DNA from: Zizania palustris
Taxonomy: Eukaryota; Streptophyta; Magnoliopsida; Poales; Poaceae
DNA: 64,000 nt
NCBI GenBank assembly: GCA_019279435.1
Contig: JAAALK010000284.1
Span: 23,304,390-23,368,389, forward strand
Reading direction: 5' to 3'
The notes under the pieces were generated by a model. It was given only the letters and a program-made list of their open reading frames with translations. It was not told the DNA's origin and ran no database searches. Position 1 is the stretch's first letter, and each line of letters opens with the position of its first letter. Both the position numbers and the translations under genes were made by a program. Of the stretch, positions 30,872-43,173 are shown one piece after another.

Positions 30872-33800
30872 TGTCACGCCTCGATTTAATAAATCCGGAC
30901 CTTTATTGAAATTCCATAGAAAATCAATAAAACAAGACGTTCATCACACGACCACGCACAATACGACAAGCATCCATGGTTCGTAGACCATATTAGTACA
31001 AAAGTGTTAAAGTGAAGAGAAACTAATAAAATAAGGGTCCTAGATAAATGCCTCCTTCTAGTCTCGCCTTGACTGGGTCGCTACTCCAGACCTTCATCCT
31101 CCTCGTAGTAGACGGGCTCTGGTGGTGTAAGTCAACGGGGGTGAGTACAATCATACTCAGCAAGCCACCGGATGCAAATATAATACAGAGTAATAACAAG
31201 GAAGGTAGTGGCTAATTTTGCGGAAAAGCATAAATGTAAACCAAATAATGTGAGCAAGTTATTAGTATGGAAATTTAAACATGTGTAGTGTATCATCTTC
31301 TAACTCGAGGGGTATAGTCAGCCCACCCTCGCTCAACAGTCCTTACATGCCATGAATAACACATTCATTCAAACAATAGTAAACTAACTGCGAGAAGTCA
31401 CACAACCCGTCCTTGACCGTGGGCTCGGATTTTTGAAAAGATTTAAACACTGATTAGAGGTGTAGTACTGTACCCACAAGGCACACACTCATCCCATACA
31501 CCAAAGTGTAATGAGATGACCCATACCATAGGAACTCGTGCCAAAACCTTTAGTATGGAATGCACCAATTCGATAACACCCTCTTATAGGTTTCATATGG
31601 TGCCCCAGTCACTTCGGGCCAACACCATACCCCCCTTGAGCCACGTCGGTAAAAGTCACCCCCAGGTTGCCCCTTGCCCCCTCCACTATGGTGCATCAAG
31701 TTGCTTTGATCCATACCTCCAGTGAGGACTTACCCATTAGACTTGTGGTTAGTACGGAAGTGTTTTGCAACAGATCCCGCAGACCGGTCCTTATAATGCC
31801 CGGGTGTGACCAACCAATTCCCAAGCTTGCACCCAGAACCCACCATACTTATAACATAGCCAACTCCAACAGAATCCAGAGACGAGAATAATGGGGAAAA
31901 TTCATATAGTAGAATCCAGTTATCTACGACTCGTTCTTTTGTCCTATAGTAGTTGTGTCGGTACATTGGACACTAACTAATATAATATTGTAGAGTGACA
32001 AGGAGTTTAGGCTCAATAAGCATGGCTTGGGTTTACACACAAGGACAAGGATCTAATAAATATAGTTTAAGGCTTGAGATTAGACTAATGCATTATTATC
32101 CTATGAGTTATAGCGATAATTTATTAAAACATGGGCTCAATGATGATCAAAATGGGGTTGTGACTTGCCTTGATCTGCAAACGGTGAAGGTGGAATCTCG
32201 GGGTAAAACTCCGGATCTTCGATGGTGACGTAGGCTTCCGATACGAAAAGAAATAAACACGACATTCAATAAACAATCCAAAATCACCAATACAACATAC
32301 ATGTTTTTGTTGCATTAATTAAAGGTAATAAAACCTTAAATTATATGAAATTATCACCTAAATATTTAAGATTAATTTTTATGGGGTTTATGAATTTTAT
32401 ACATTGAAACAGTATTTACCCTAAGGAATGTTTATTTTCTCATTTAAAGGTGAATTAAGATGTATAAAGCAACCCTATTGTTTTTATTGCATTTAAAATA
32501 GTGAAATGAAGTTATTATGTCTTCTGAAGTTATTATATAAGTTTTTATGGTATTTTTAGAGAGTGTTGAGTTTTTTTTACATGAATTAATTATTTATCCT
32601 AAAAGGGCATTTGAATTATTATTTAATAAGAATAAAATGTGCAAAATAAACATATTGTTTTATTGCATAAACATGTAGAGAATAAAGAGACAAATTTTCC
32701 AGAATTAAAATGGTCAAATTTGGAATTAAATTGAGCAAGTTATGAATTTTTAAAGTTTAAACAATTTTCTGAAATTTTATTTAGACTAAAACAGGCTTGG
32801 GTCCACGGTAAGCCAGGCCCACCATGGACCCGCGCACTGTGCGCGTGGTCCGGCCTGATCTGGACCGTTGGATCCAGATCCAACAGTTCACGGCGGGGCG
32901 AGGCGTTTAAATGAAATTGTGCGCCTGAGATTAAAACCTGCGACTCGAGGACACGTGGACGCGCCAGATTGATGCGGGCGGTTAAATGAAAATGGAGCGC
33001 CAGGATTAAATCGTGAACGGGTAAGCGGGATCCGACTGCTATCGTCCCATCCAGCATGCGTGCGACATGGGGGAATCTGAGGGCTTCGTCCCTAGCACCG
33101 GTCGAACGGCGGCGAGCAGCGCACGGTGGCGACAGCCGATAAAACCCAAAGTGAGTGGCTAAAACGGAAAAAGGAGGGAACGGGGAGCACGGAGGTACCA
33201 GCGGCGATGGCGGTGGGGCAGTGCCGGTGATCGGCGATGACAGAAGGCGGTGGAGGTCTTCGGGTTCGACGACGGCGGTGAGATCCGGTGGTCTTCAAGG
33301 CCAACAGGGAGGTGGCCGAGGACGGGCGGGCTACGGTGGTTCTGGAGGTGCCGGTGGTGAGGGCAGTGGTGGCTCAAGGTGCCGGCGAGGGCCTGCCGGA
33401 GTTGTAGCAGGGCAAAAGGGCTAAAAACTAGAGTGGCGGCTCGGGAGGGCGTAGCTAGGGCTAATGGTGTGTGGCCTGAGCTGCGGTGAAGGTCAGGGTT
33501 TAAATAGGACTAGAGTGGCGGCTCGGGGAGGAACTCCACATTTCATACGATGAGGTTGCCATACATGCGCTAGTGCGTGATTCGGGTAGGATTTCGTCGG
33601 GAAATAGAGGGAACGGATCATCGGTGCAAGGCAAGTAAAAATCAGGTGCCAATTGGAAGGAAAACGACGCGGCGAGGCGGATTAGGAAGATGGGGTCGCC
33701 GGCAAAAGGAAAGGGGGAAACTTCCATCGGGGAAGACAATCCTGACAGGTGGCCCCCACCTATCAGTGGCTGTGAGCGAAAGAGAAGGGGGCCAACAGGC

Positions 33801-34212
33801 GGGCCAGCGTTGCCAGTGGCTGAGGGGTGCGGGGCGGGGACCGACGGGCAGGGTCGGGCAGGCGTGGCGCGCGGGCGCGTCGACAGGGTGGTCCCACCTA
33901 GCAGTGGCCTGGTTGCTGGACTGGGCCAGGCTAGGGTGGATTGGGGGTTTGCGGCCCAAAAGGAATTTAAATTGTTTTTCTGATTAAAATAATTCCATAA
34001 ATTCATAAATTTGGCCTCTAGTTTGCGGCTCAAAAATATTTCTTGGCCTCTAGTTTCCATCATAAATTTATCAACTTAAAATTTGATGTATTTCCCTGTG
34101 TTTGGCTTTGATTGGGTTCTTTTAACCTTTTCTTTAATTAAATAATTCCTTTTTATTTCAGAAAATTTATTTCCGTCATTTTTATTTTATTTTTAAAATT
34201 TGAGCTGTTACA
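30872..34212 (+). mobile_element. Solo LTR (3341 bp) of a Tekay-like gypsy element
   Basis: Edges TGTCACGCCTCG and GAGCTGTTACA give TG...CA ends, flanked by the perfect 5-bp duplication ACCGG (30867-30871 and 34213-34217). No second LTR copy, primer site or pol motif is found inside, so unequal recombination between two LTRs is the simplest explanation. A GC-rich block at 32870-33930 contains many overlapping ORFs on both strands that I regard as non-coding. It splits the Tat gag. Confidence 0.88.
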
Positions 34213-34217
34213 ACCGG

Positions 34218-36078
34218 CACCACTTCTGGTATCTGACCCAAGACTACCAAGACAAGAGATGTCTCAGGTGACACACAGCATCGCAAGGAACTTACTGTCG
34301 GACCTCATGCTGCCAAGGGGGGCACCCGATGGTATTCCTCTGGGGCATCATCGGACTGCATATTATGGAGCATCGCCATACGGTGATGAGGGACAATGCA
34401 GGCATAATGTGGCTTGGCCGGACCAATTCCAACAAGTCTCAATACTTGAACGACACCCTACGTTGAGACATTAGGAAGATGACTGGGTGAATCGGATAAC
34501 GGAGGTTATTTGAGACCAATTTGGGTTGAAGCCCAAAGAATAGATGTACATGTATTGGCGGCCGTACCCATAATAGTTTGATCGAGTACCACTGCCAGGC
34601 CGATACAAGGTACCCGACTTCACCAAGTTCTTATGACAGGACTCAGTCTCCACGATTGAGAATATCAACCATTTCCTCGCCTAGTGTGGGGATGCATCGG
34701 ACGATGAAGCGCTAAGGGTTCAATTCTTCCCGCTTTCTCTATCAGGATCGACCTTCGCGTGGTTTTCTTCGCTCCCATTGGATTCCATCAAAGGATAGGA
34801 ATTTTTAGAGAAAAAGTTTCACAAATATTTCTTCATCGGCATTGATGATGTGAAGCTCACTGACTTGATAGTTATGAGGCAGAGGATGGATGAGTCAGTA
34901 TAAGATTATGTCTAGAGGTTCCGAGACGTACAGAGCAGATGCTATAGCTTGAACTTCAGTGACACCCAGTTGGCAGAATTGGTGTTTCATGGACTCCTCA
35001 ACCCAATTAATGAGAGATTTTCATCACATGAGTTTGAAAGCCTTTCACAACTGGTGTAGAGGGTATCAGCACACAAGAACTGATTCCAAGAAACAAGGAA
35101 AGATAGGTACCAGAAAAGGTGGCATATAATCAGACCTACTATTTAGACTCCGACTATGGTAGTAACTCTGATGCAGAGGTCGGTTTGGCCAAATGGTCCA
35201 AGAACAAGAAACATATTGCATGCCCTTGGGTGAAGCTGGTCGATAAGGAAGAAAAATATGACATCGATGTCAAAAAAGCCGATTAGATATTTTATATGTT
35301 GCTCAAGGAGAAGCAAATTCACTTGCCGCCTAACGACATGATACCGCCTGCCGATGAGCTGAAGAAGAGGAAATACTATAATTGGCACAACTCCTCATCA
35401 CACCACATTAATGAATTCAAGGTGTTTAGGCAGCAGATCCAATCGGCCGTAGAGTAAGGTCGAATCAATTTTGACGATGGGAAGAAGTCGATGAACATCG
35501 ACGGATATCCTTTCCAAGTCAACATGGTGCACGCGCACCACGCTAACGATCAGCATGTGATAAAGAATGGGCGAGCCAACAGTAGCAACACATCCTTAGA
35601 CCTCATCGGGAAGTATCAAAGGAAGTCGAAGAAGAGGATGGACAGCGAAAACAACCACATCTACTCACGTTTCAACCCCCATTGGAATTGTGAGTTCTTC
35701 AGGCTTTGTTGGAATGAGGGGTTATGTCTACCATCAGTGGACAACTGCTTGGGGTGTGGTGCTAAAGGCAGGACACAAGATGATCATCGGCCACATAACA
35801 TCAAGATAAGGTTGTGTGGTCAAGGAGCCGTTCACCGAAGGTTGTCACTATCAAGGGTATCAGTGCTCGAGAGGCTAGGCCCCACCAATTCTGAGGAAAT
35901 CGGTCATACGACTGACGATAACAAAACCGCACTAGAAAACCCGCGATGGTGCCCCAGCGGGATTTTCACAAGTAACCAAAAGAGAAAGGTGCAACGTCTA
36001 CAGTAGAGAGAACTGAAGGCACAAAGTTGCGACGAGGAATCTGATCGGCCCCGTGGGATCAAAAGTTAATGGCAAGTG
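34218..36078 (+). pseudogene. Tat-lineage gag, central and C-terminal part
   Basis: The retrotransposon gag domain is clear despite many stops: WVNRITEVI, PYP..FDRVPLPGRYKVPDFTKF, LRVQFFPLSLSGSTFAWF, EKKFHKYFF, RFRDVQSRCYSLN. Near 35690 a Cys-rich segment (CEFFRLCWNEG...DNCLGC) stands in place of a standard zinc knuckle. At least ten stops in 1.8 kb show long decay. Confidence 0.75.
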
Positions 36079-36082
36079 AAAG

Positions 36083-36526
36083 ATGAGGCTGATCACGAGG
36101 ATAAGAAAGACGGGGGTAAACATAGTTTTCTTCCTTCTCGCAGAGTATCGAGTTGTCTTAGAAGATGACACAGAACAAGCCGATACAATGGCCCGACTAA
36201 TGTTGGTTCCGCAGCCAGCAGTTTTCGACAAGCCGGAATACCCTGGGTATCGGCAACTTAGACCTCTTTATATCAAAGGTATGGTCAATGAAAAGTCAAT
36301 GTCCAAAATGATGATAGACGAAGGGGCACCTGTCAACTTTACGCCTTACACCACCTTTTGTAAACTAGGGAAAACGCTGGAGGACCTCATCAGAACAAAT
36401 ATGGTATTAAGGGACTTCAGGGGCAACTCATCAAATACAATGGGAGCGCTAAACGCAGAGCTGACAGTTGGAAGCAAGACCATGCCGACTACTTTTTTTC
36501 GTCATAGTAGGAAAAGGATCTTATAG
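36083..36526 (+). pseudogene. Tat-lineage aspartic protease relic
   Basis: RPLYIKGMVNEKSMSKMMIDEGAPVNFTPY matches the Tat protease with the active-site DGG changed to DEG; then LRDFRGNSSNTMGALNAEL and TMPTTFF before a frameshift. LLGRDWVHVNC-like sequence continues out of frame at 36526-36570. RT and the rest are missing from this element. Confidence 0.7.
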
Positions 36527-37320
36527 TCTATTGTTAGGGCGTGATTGGGTACATGTGAATTGTTGCGTCCCCTCGACAATGCACCTAATCCTAGTTCAAT
36601 GGGTTGGTGATTAGGTGGAAATCATTCCCGTCGATAGATAGGTTAACATAGCAACAACCGATCTGTTAGTATGGGAGATGGAAGGAGTCGTCTATCTATC
36701 AGGGAAGGCTTGGGATGGTAATTTTCTTGCAATATCAGATGATGGGGCCGTCCCAATCAACGAAGAGCTACCTAAGCTCACCTTGTAAAGACGACATTGA
36801 CAAAATGAAGGAAGGACTCGGTCAAGGTTTCGCCATAACCAACTACAAGAGTAAAGCATCGGGCCTAGTGACAGACCGAGGCTAACCTTTGTGAGTACCC
36901 AAATTCCCCAATGAAACAAAAATAGATTGAAGACGACTACGTCAGAGATATGGGAAGAAGCCAAACGAGAAATAGTTAAGGAGCTAACTTTCGATTGTTT
37001 GGACGAAGCTTAAAAGTTCTACACGCAAAATAGTCGATGCCAATGGTATCACCTCAAGACGGTCGATGCGAATGCATCGCCCTAAGACAAAACACAAAAA
37101 TCTCAAAACCGATTCATATGGAAATAACGATATATAAGTCTTTAAGATTACAAGGCAAGTGTGCTACACAAATCCAAGCTAACGCAAGATAGACTCCCTT
37201 CGTCTTCGCCTCCCAAGTAAGTCTTCCCCAAAACGCAGCCTATCAGGACTTCTTTCCACTTATCCATGCCGAGGGAGTAGGGGGACTGATGCCCAAATTT
37301 GTAGTGGCCGATACTGGGCA
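36527..37320. other. Decayed Tat interior and a chimeric junction, no gene
   Basis: 36527-36960 keeps traces of the protease-RT spacer. 36970-37320 does not match the neighbouring elements; a short minus-strand frame (YSLGMDKWKEVLIGCVLGKTYLGG) is open but unrecognised. At about 37320 the sequence joins mid-RT of the minus-strand Retand-like element. Confidence 0.4.
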
Positions 37321-37700
37321 CGTTGATATGTAGCGCCAACATTCTTTAAGCCAAATGTCATAACAACCCACTCAAATAAGCTGACAAAACCAGGGCATCG
37401 AAAGGTTGTCTTATAGATGTCCTCTTCGGCCATAAAGATTTGATTATAACCAGCGTTGCCATCAAGAAAACTTGGTACCTTGTGTCCTAAAGCATCGTTG
37501 ATCAACATGTCGACTATTGGCATGGGGTACTCATCCTTCGGAGTGGCCTTGTTCAAACCCCTGAAATCAATGCACACACGAATCTTGCCACTCTCTTTGT
37601 TCTCTACAGGCACAATGTTAGCAACTCATTCAGCATACCTACATGGCCTAATAAACTCAGCCTTGAGCAATCGTCCTATCTCTTCTTTAACTCAGTCATA
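37321..37700 (-). pseudogene. Retand-like reverse transcriptase, truncated
   Basis: VENKESGKIRVCIDFRGL, PKDEYPMPIVDMLIND, FLDGNAGYNQIFMAEED and FGLKNVGATYQRA are present; the sequence then changes abruptly, before the YIDD catalytic motif. The preceding segment (37620-37700) has stops. It is an enzyme fragment only. Confidence 0.85.
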
Positions 37701-38284
37701 CATGACCAAATTAAAGGGATGAGGGGGCTATTTATAAGGCCTAAACCCAGGTTTGATATGCAGTCGATGCTCCAGGAGCTCGCGGCTTACTCCGAGCATC
37801 TCATTGTACTCCCATGCGAAAAAATCGATATACGACTGAAGAAACTTTATTACTTTGGCCTTTTCATCAGCCTGCAAATTCTGATTTACACAAGGCAGTC
37901 TTGGAATACTACCATCGCCTATATTGACCTCTTCTAGAGGGTCGGCCGACGCAAAACCTTGACCTAACTTTTCTACTTCGCTAAAATCTTCAATGGATTC
38001 GACAATACCGTCTTTAGAAGACTGATATTGCTCTACACGAGACTTTAGCCAATCGAGATTACTCTTACTAGATATGACTAATAATTTAGAGATAGTCGTG
38101 CTACACCAGTCGACTTTACAAACACTGAAACAAAACGTCCCTCAGATACACTAACAAAGTCGTAGTATGAGAGATATCTACCTGACAAGCATTCTACTTT
38201 ATCATGGACGGCATCAATAGACACATCGGCCAAAGCAACCTAGGCCAAAGTATCAGCTGGTATAACCTCTACGTTGTCGCCGTC

Positions 38285-38802
38285 CTACTGAATCAGGCAC
38301 TGGTGCAAAGTATACGGAATATAGCAATTTGCATGAATCCAATCATGCCCAAGTAGCACACTGTAGTTACCTTGCACATCAATGACAAAGAGCACCATCG
38401 GCAATGTCTTGTTGCCCACCTTCAGCTCCAAAGAAAGCACGCCCTTGGCCTCGGAGCTCTTGTCGTTGAATCCATTGAGCTTCAAGTTGGTCCTCATTAG
38501 GTCATCTTCATTCTTGTCGAGCTTCTTCAAAGAGAGTATGGCATCAGGTTAACGGTGGCACCTTCGTCTACAAGCATCGTCGAGATCAGCTTCCCGTTGA
38601 TGTGCCCCTTAATGTAGAGAGGCTTCAAGTGACGAGATGTATCCTCGAGCTTCTCGAAGATAGCCTCCTGAGGGCCGAGTCTCAACTGAGTGACCTCGGC
38701 CTCATCTTGCGGGAGAGCAAACTCAGTAGGCAGCATGATGACGTTTATATCCATCGGCGGAGGAGCTGGCACCTCGGAGACATACGTGTAGTAGTCGTCC
38801 AT
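38285..38802 (-). pseudogene. Retand-like aspartic protease
   Basis: Two frames joined by a shift near 38527: MDINVIMLPTEFALP...LKPLYIKGHINGKLISTMLVDEGATVNLM, then KLNGFNDKSSEAKGVLSLEL and VQGNYSVLLGHDWIHANCYIP. The active-site loop reads DEG instead of DGG. The 37710-38284 spacer has only decayed sequence on the minus strand. Confidence 0.82.
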
Positions 38803-41760
38803 CAGATCATCATCACCGCCACATGGAGTAGGAGTCGAGTTGTTTACAACAACCGGCTTGGGCTTCCAAACCTACTTCATCACTGTTCGGGGACGGATCT
38901 CCTCTAAAACACCATCCCGCTCGTCCTCGGCCTTCTTCTCACACATCTCCTAGGCTCGAATACGTTGTAGCCGCCTCCTCTAGGACTTGGTCATACCAGG
39001 GGGTGCCCATGAAGGCTGCGGCTTAGTACCGGGTGCCACAAATCTGCTCCTGGAACTCTTGGCTGAACGAGAATTGCTCGGATCAGCCTCGGCGATTTTG
39101 TGCTTGGTGGAGACATCTTCCTACATACCGTCAGTTGGACCGGCCTTACTGGGCCGGTCAGACCGACCATAGAGGTCCGGTCGGACCGACTTGTGCCAGG
39201 CGCCTACAAAAGATCGGTCGGAGCGACCACAGTAGGTCGGTCAGACCATGGTACTAAGGGCAGTCTGACTGGCCTTATGGCTGTGATCGAACTGACTGGT
39301 CCCTGCTCGGTTTCCTCATGCGGCTCACCTCCATCTTGTTCCTCGGAGGTCCCCTTAGGGATTGGGGCGTCCTAGGACCATACCTTGATGATGATAGCCT
39401 CAGATACTACCTCCGTACGTCCCCGTAGCAAGACGAATAGCCTACCGAAGACATCGCTTCTTAGCGCACTCATCTGATCCTGCAGGTTATAGAACCCGGA
39501 TGGCACGAATGGAGCAACATAATATGGGGTAGGGTACCCGGGAGGCAGAAAGTAACACGGTGGCCACTGTTCCATGGACCAATGATATGGTGGAGGAAGT
39601 GGTGGCTCCAATGGCTTTGCCCATCGTGGACCGAACCCACTGTTCCGAGGAGGGCTTGGCCCCGCTAGAGGTCCTGGCTGAGCATTCGCCTTCTCGGCCC
39701 TATTCTTGTGATTTTGGGGTAGCATGCCATATGTCACCTTCGGCTTCTTGCGATTTGCAGCCAAAGATGATGCATTTGTATTCACTTCCCACACTCCTAC
39801 CTCAGGGTTCTTCGGTACGAGCGTGTGTGGGTGTGATTCTCTGATCACGGCCTCCTTCCCCTTAGTGGACCCGGCCTGCTCAGGCCGAATCAGCACCTTC
39901 TCCCCATCGAGATCGATAGTGTTCACGGGGAAAGTGTTCTGGTCGAGCTTCATCTTAGGATTTGTATCCAATTTCAATTGTCCTTCTTCTATGGCCGATT
40001 GAACCTACCGATAGAATAAGTTTGTTCAAGTCATCGACAGTCGGAATGACATGACCCTTCGGTAACCTGATAAGTTTGTTCTTCAACAAAAAATCAAATA
40101 TTCTATTACACGTGGTCACGTCAAAAGAATACTTCACCTCATTGTGCCAACTCTTGGTAGGAGACGGTTGTAACTCAGTGCACATAACGGGGTTGGCCTT
40201 ACTAGACCAAGTCCACTCTGCGGTGTACATGTCGGCTGAGTCATCCTCGTTCTCCGATGATTCCTCATTGGAGTGCTCCATGACGTGCACCTCAACCTTA
40301 GGCTTGTTAAATGTTTTGGTTAACTTTCTAGTCTTGGCTCAGCTTTCCTGAACCAGAGCCTTCTACAGCACTTGACTAACATCAAATAAATCCTGGCCAA
40401 GTCTCTATCAAAAATGTTCAAAGTAAAACATCGGTTTCTAGTGTCCCTAAAATGCTTGATGTACTCAGAGACGCTCTCGTTAGCATTTTGTCGAACCGAT
40501 GTCAAATGTGAAAGTCTAATCTTGGTTTCTCCAGTATAAAAATAATCATGAAACTTCTACTCCAACTGGGCCCAAGTCTGAATGGAGTTCGGCGGAAACG
40601 CTAAAAACCAAGTAAAAGCAGTGTCAAAAAGCGATAGAGAGAATAATCTAAGCTTCAACATATCCGACCGACTAGCTTCGCCACACTATGCTAGGAATCG
40701 GCCTATGTGCTCTAGGGTGGTCTTACTACCTTCGCCATCAAATTTTGTAAATTTGGGCACCCTAAAGCCGCGTGGGTACGAGATGGTGTCGAAATGATCA
40801 AGGTACAGATTATGATAAACCCTAACCCGACCTCTAGGTGTCCAACCCGTACACTCTCTAAATAGTGCGTGAATATGCTCCTCAAAGTCATCTACGCCTC
40901 CTACCTGCATGTGACTCTCGTGCGGGGGCACGACACGTGGTGGCATATCATGGTGTCGGCCATGCAGCTCCTCCTCTCAAGGTGGCTTGCAATGCAGGAT
41001 GTAATCAGGCCTATGTGGGTGTGCGGGAGCGGGAGGTGCGGGCAGCGTGGGATAAGGTAGCGTAGGCGCGGGCAGTGGCGCATAGTGTGTGACAAGGGCG
41101 GCCTGACCGGCCACAGGGGCGGCCTGACCGGCCACAGGGCCGGTCTGACCGAGGATGTGATAGCTGGTCGGACTGGTCTGATGGTCAGTCTAACCGACAG
41201 GGCCATATGCTGCCTCAACCATGGATGGTGTGGTCGTAGATGCTATGGTCTTTCCGGTACTCCCATCGATCCTACTGTGTATGTGATGGACAGGAGGTAC
41301 ACTAGCTATTATAGTGGGGGAAGCGGCCTCAGAAAATCTGAATCTCCTAAACATCGCCTCCATTTTCGCCTCCATTCTCGAGTCGACTATGGCCTCTACG
41401 TTGTTTGCAACGGAAGCGCTAACAGCCTGGTCAACTATGCTGGCTATCTTTTGCTCGATGTCTTGGGAGGACAGTCAAGGAGACAATGGTGTTACCTTAC
41501 CCCTGAAGAGATCGGGGATGCCGATGTCACGCTTGACGAAGCCAACGTGGGTCTTGGTGAAGTGCCCAAGGAAAAGAGTGTGTAGCTCCCTCGTCCTGGT
41601 CTCGAGTTCTGCCCTATCCTCGTCGGAGAGGTCATCAAGGGTGGGGACGATGATGTTGCTTTCATCAATCTCTAAGCTCCCCACTGGATTCATCGATGTC
41701 GAGGGTCCCATTGATGTAGAGGTAGTAGGCGTACCCGTTGCCGATGTAGAAGTGCATGAC
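38803..41760 (-). pseudogene. Retand-like gag
   Basis: From the start side: a Ser/Thr-rich N-terminus (41475-41780, DDLSDEDRAELETRTREL), then HIHALFRECTGW and VPKFTKFDGEGSKTTLEHIGRFLA (40686-40946), NESVSEYIKHFRDTRNRCF (40350-40500), an acidic segment (EESSENEDDSADMYTAEW), and the tail VWEVNTNASSL..KPKVTYGMLPQNHKNRAEKANAQP followed by a Pro/Tyr-rich stretch (39372-39977). Several frameshifts and stops. It shows what the plus-strand copy has lost. Confidence 0.8.
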
Positions 41761-41767
41761 ATGTTTT

Positions 41768-41785
41768 TCCCCAGCGGAGTCGCCA
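41768..41785 (-). promoter_or_regulatory. Primer-binding site of the Retand-like element
   Basis: Minus strand TGGCGACTCCGCTGGGGA follows the LTR end by a few bases; this form is common in grass Tat elements such as Grande. The homologous site is deleted in the copy at 17216-25392. Confidence 0.82.
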
Positions 41786-41792
41786 AAAAGTA

Positions 41793-43173
41793 TGTTGACG
41801 CTAAAATCTGACGACAAAGCGCCAAACACATGAACACCGATCCGACGATCTAAAAGCGTGCAGATACTTATGAGTAAACACCTAAGCATAACACAATGTC
41901 GACATTGCGTTCCGACGAACCTTAAACAGTGGTAAGGGAATAACAGAGTCGCTAGGCAATCAAATAATATCAATTAAAATTATTCAATTAACCGAATTGT
42001 ATATAAAAATAGTTAAACCGGCCAGAATGGGGCCGGTTTAACCGAAGAGGTCTTGGCGGTTAGACCGGCCGAGGTTTGCTGGTCAAACCGAAGCTGTACC
42101 GCCGGTCAGACCGGCGGTGTGAAGTGTTTGGCCGAAGGGAGCTTCGGCATGCAATGTGAAGGGTAACTTCTACACTTCTACACTTCTACAAACCGTAGAT
42201 GGCCAAAGGGGTTTGAAGGGGCTCCAACGCAAAGCAGTCTCTAGAGCGAAGGATTTCAGCGTGAGGCTCCGATGCACGGGGTCGGTCGGACTGTGGGTTC
42301 AACCTCGGTCAGACCGAGGGCTTCAATGCAAGATAGTCTAGAGCAACGTACTCCAGCGAGGGGCTCTGGTGCGCGCGGTCCGGTCGGACTAGCCTTGTAC
42401 TACCAGTCAGACCGAGACGTGCCGGCACATCGGATGACCGCGCAGCATAGCCTGGTCGGACCGGAGGGGTGTCGCCGGTCGGACTGATAGCCTCCAAAGT
42501 TTGTCCTCCAGACTCCGGCGACTGTCTCGACGGTGATGGATAAAGTTGAAACTCTTTGGGGAAGAAGATGAGATGAAAATAATGCAAAACAACATCAAGA
42601 GATCAAAGCAATTCGGCCAGTAGACCGAATTACCAATAGAAATCGATAAAACCGATAAAAATCCATTACATGAATGAAACGGATGATTCACGAGTGAACC
42701 GACAAAGACTTACCATGATTATGACGCAGCGGATGGATGGTTTCCAGTGCAAACCAGCAAAGATGTACGTGCTAAATTAAATCTAGGACAAGAAAGTAAA
42801 TTGAAAAGTAAAGGTACGATTCAAGGAAATAATAGATTGGATCTATTAGGGTTTTTGGGTAGGCCTCCTTGAATCGGCCTTGCCTCTATTTATAGAGGTT
42901 GGACATGAGTGATTGGGGTCTAATCTGAGTTAGACACAAGTTCCAAGTCATCCAAAATTAATTAGGGATAAAAATACCCCAAAATCAGCTAATTGGAGTT
43001 GGACTCGAGTTGGGCCGGTCTGATTGAGCCTACATGGTCGGTCAGTCCGAGCCTACATGGCCGGTTAGATCATCCTTTGCCAGGTCTTTGCATATTTTCG
43101 GTTAAATTACCAAAAAGTGATATTTTGACAATTTGGCAATTTTGACCATTAATGTCATTTTTTGCTATCAACA
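41793..43173 (-). repeat. 5' LTR (1381 bp) of the truncated Retand-like element
   Basis: Plus-strand edges TGTTGACGCTAAAATC and GCTATCAACA. A TATA box is at about 42884-42896 (minus). Many GGTCNGACCG palindromes lie at 42020-42490. CAAAC (43174-43178) is the predicted duplication; its partner is lost with the truncated 3' end. Confidence 0.85.

Larger units (their letters stand above)
37321..43173 (-). mobile_element. Truncated Retand-like gypsy element (opposite-strand relative of 17216-25392)
   Basis: In element order: 5' LTR 43173-41793, primer site about 41785-41768, gag, protease, then RT truncated after NVGATYQRA at about 37321. RNase H, integrase and the 3' LTR are absent. The gag tail, protease and RT are close to those of the plus-strand copy at 18.4-21 kb. 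It is inserted in a hAT transposase gene. Confidence 0.85.

Noticed and set aside
33092..34063. ORFs of 70-187 codons on both strands of the solo LTR
   Set aside because: Same reason: GC-rich LTR sequence with overlapping frames and no domains.
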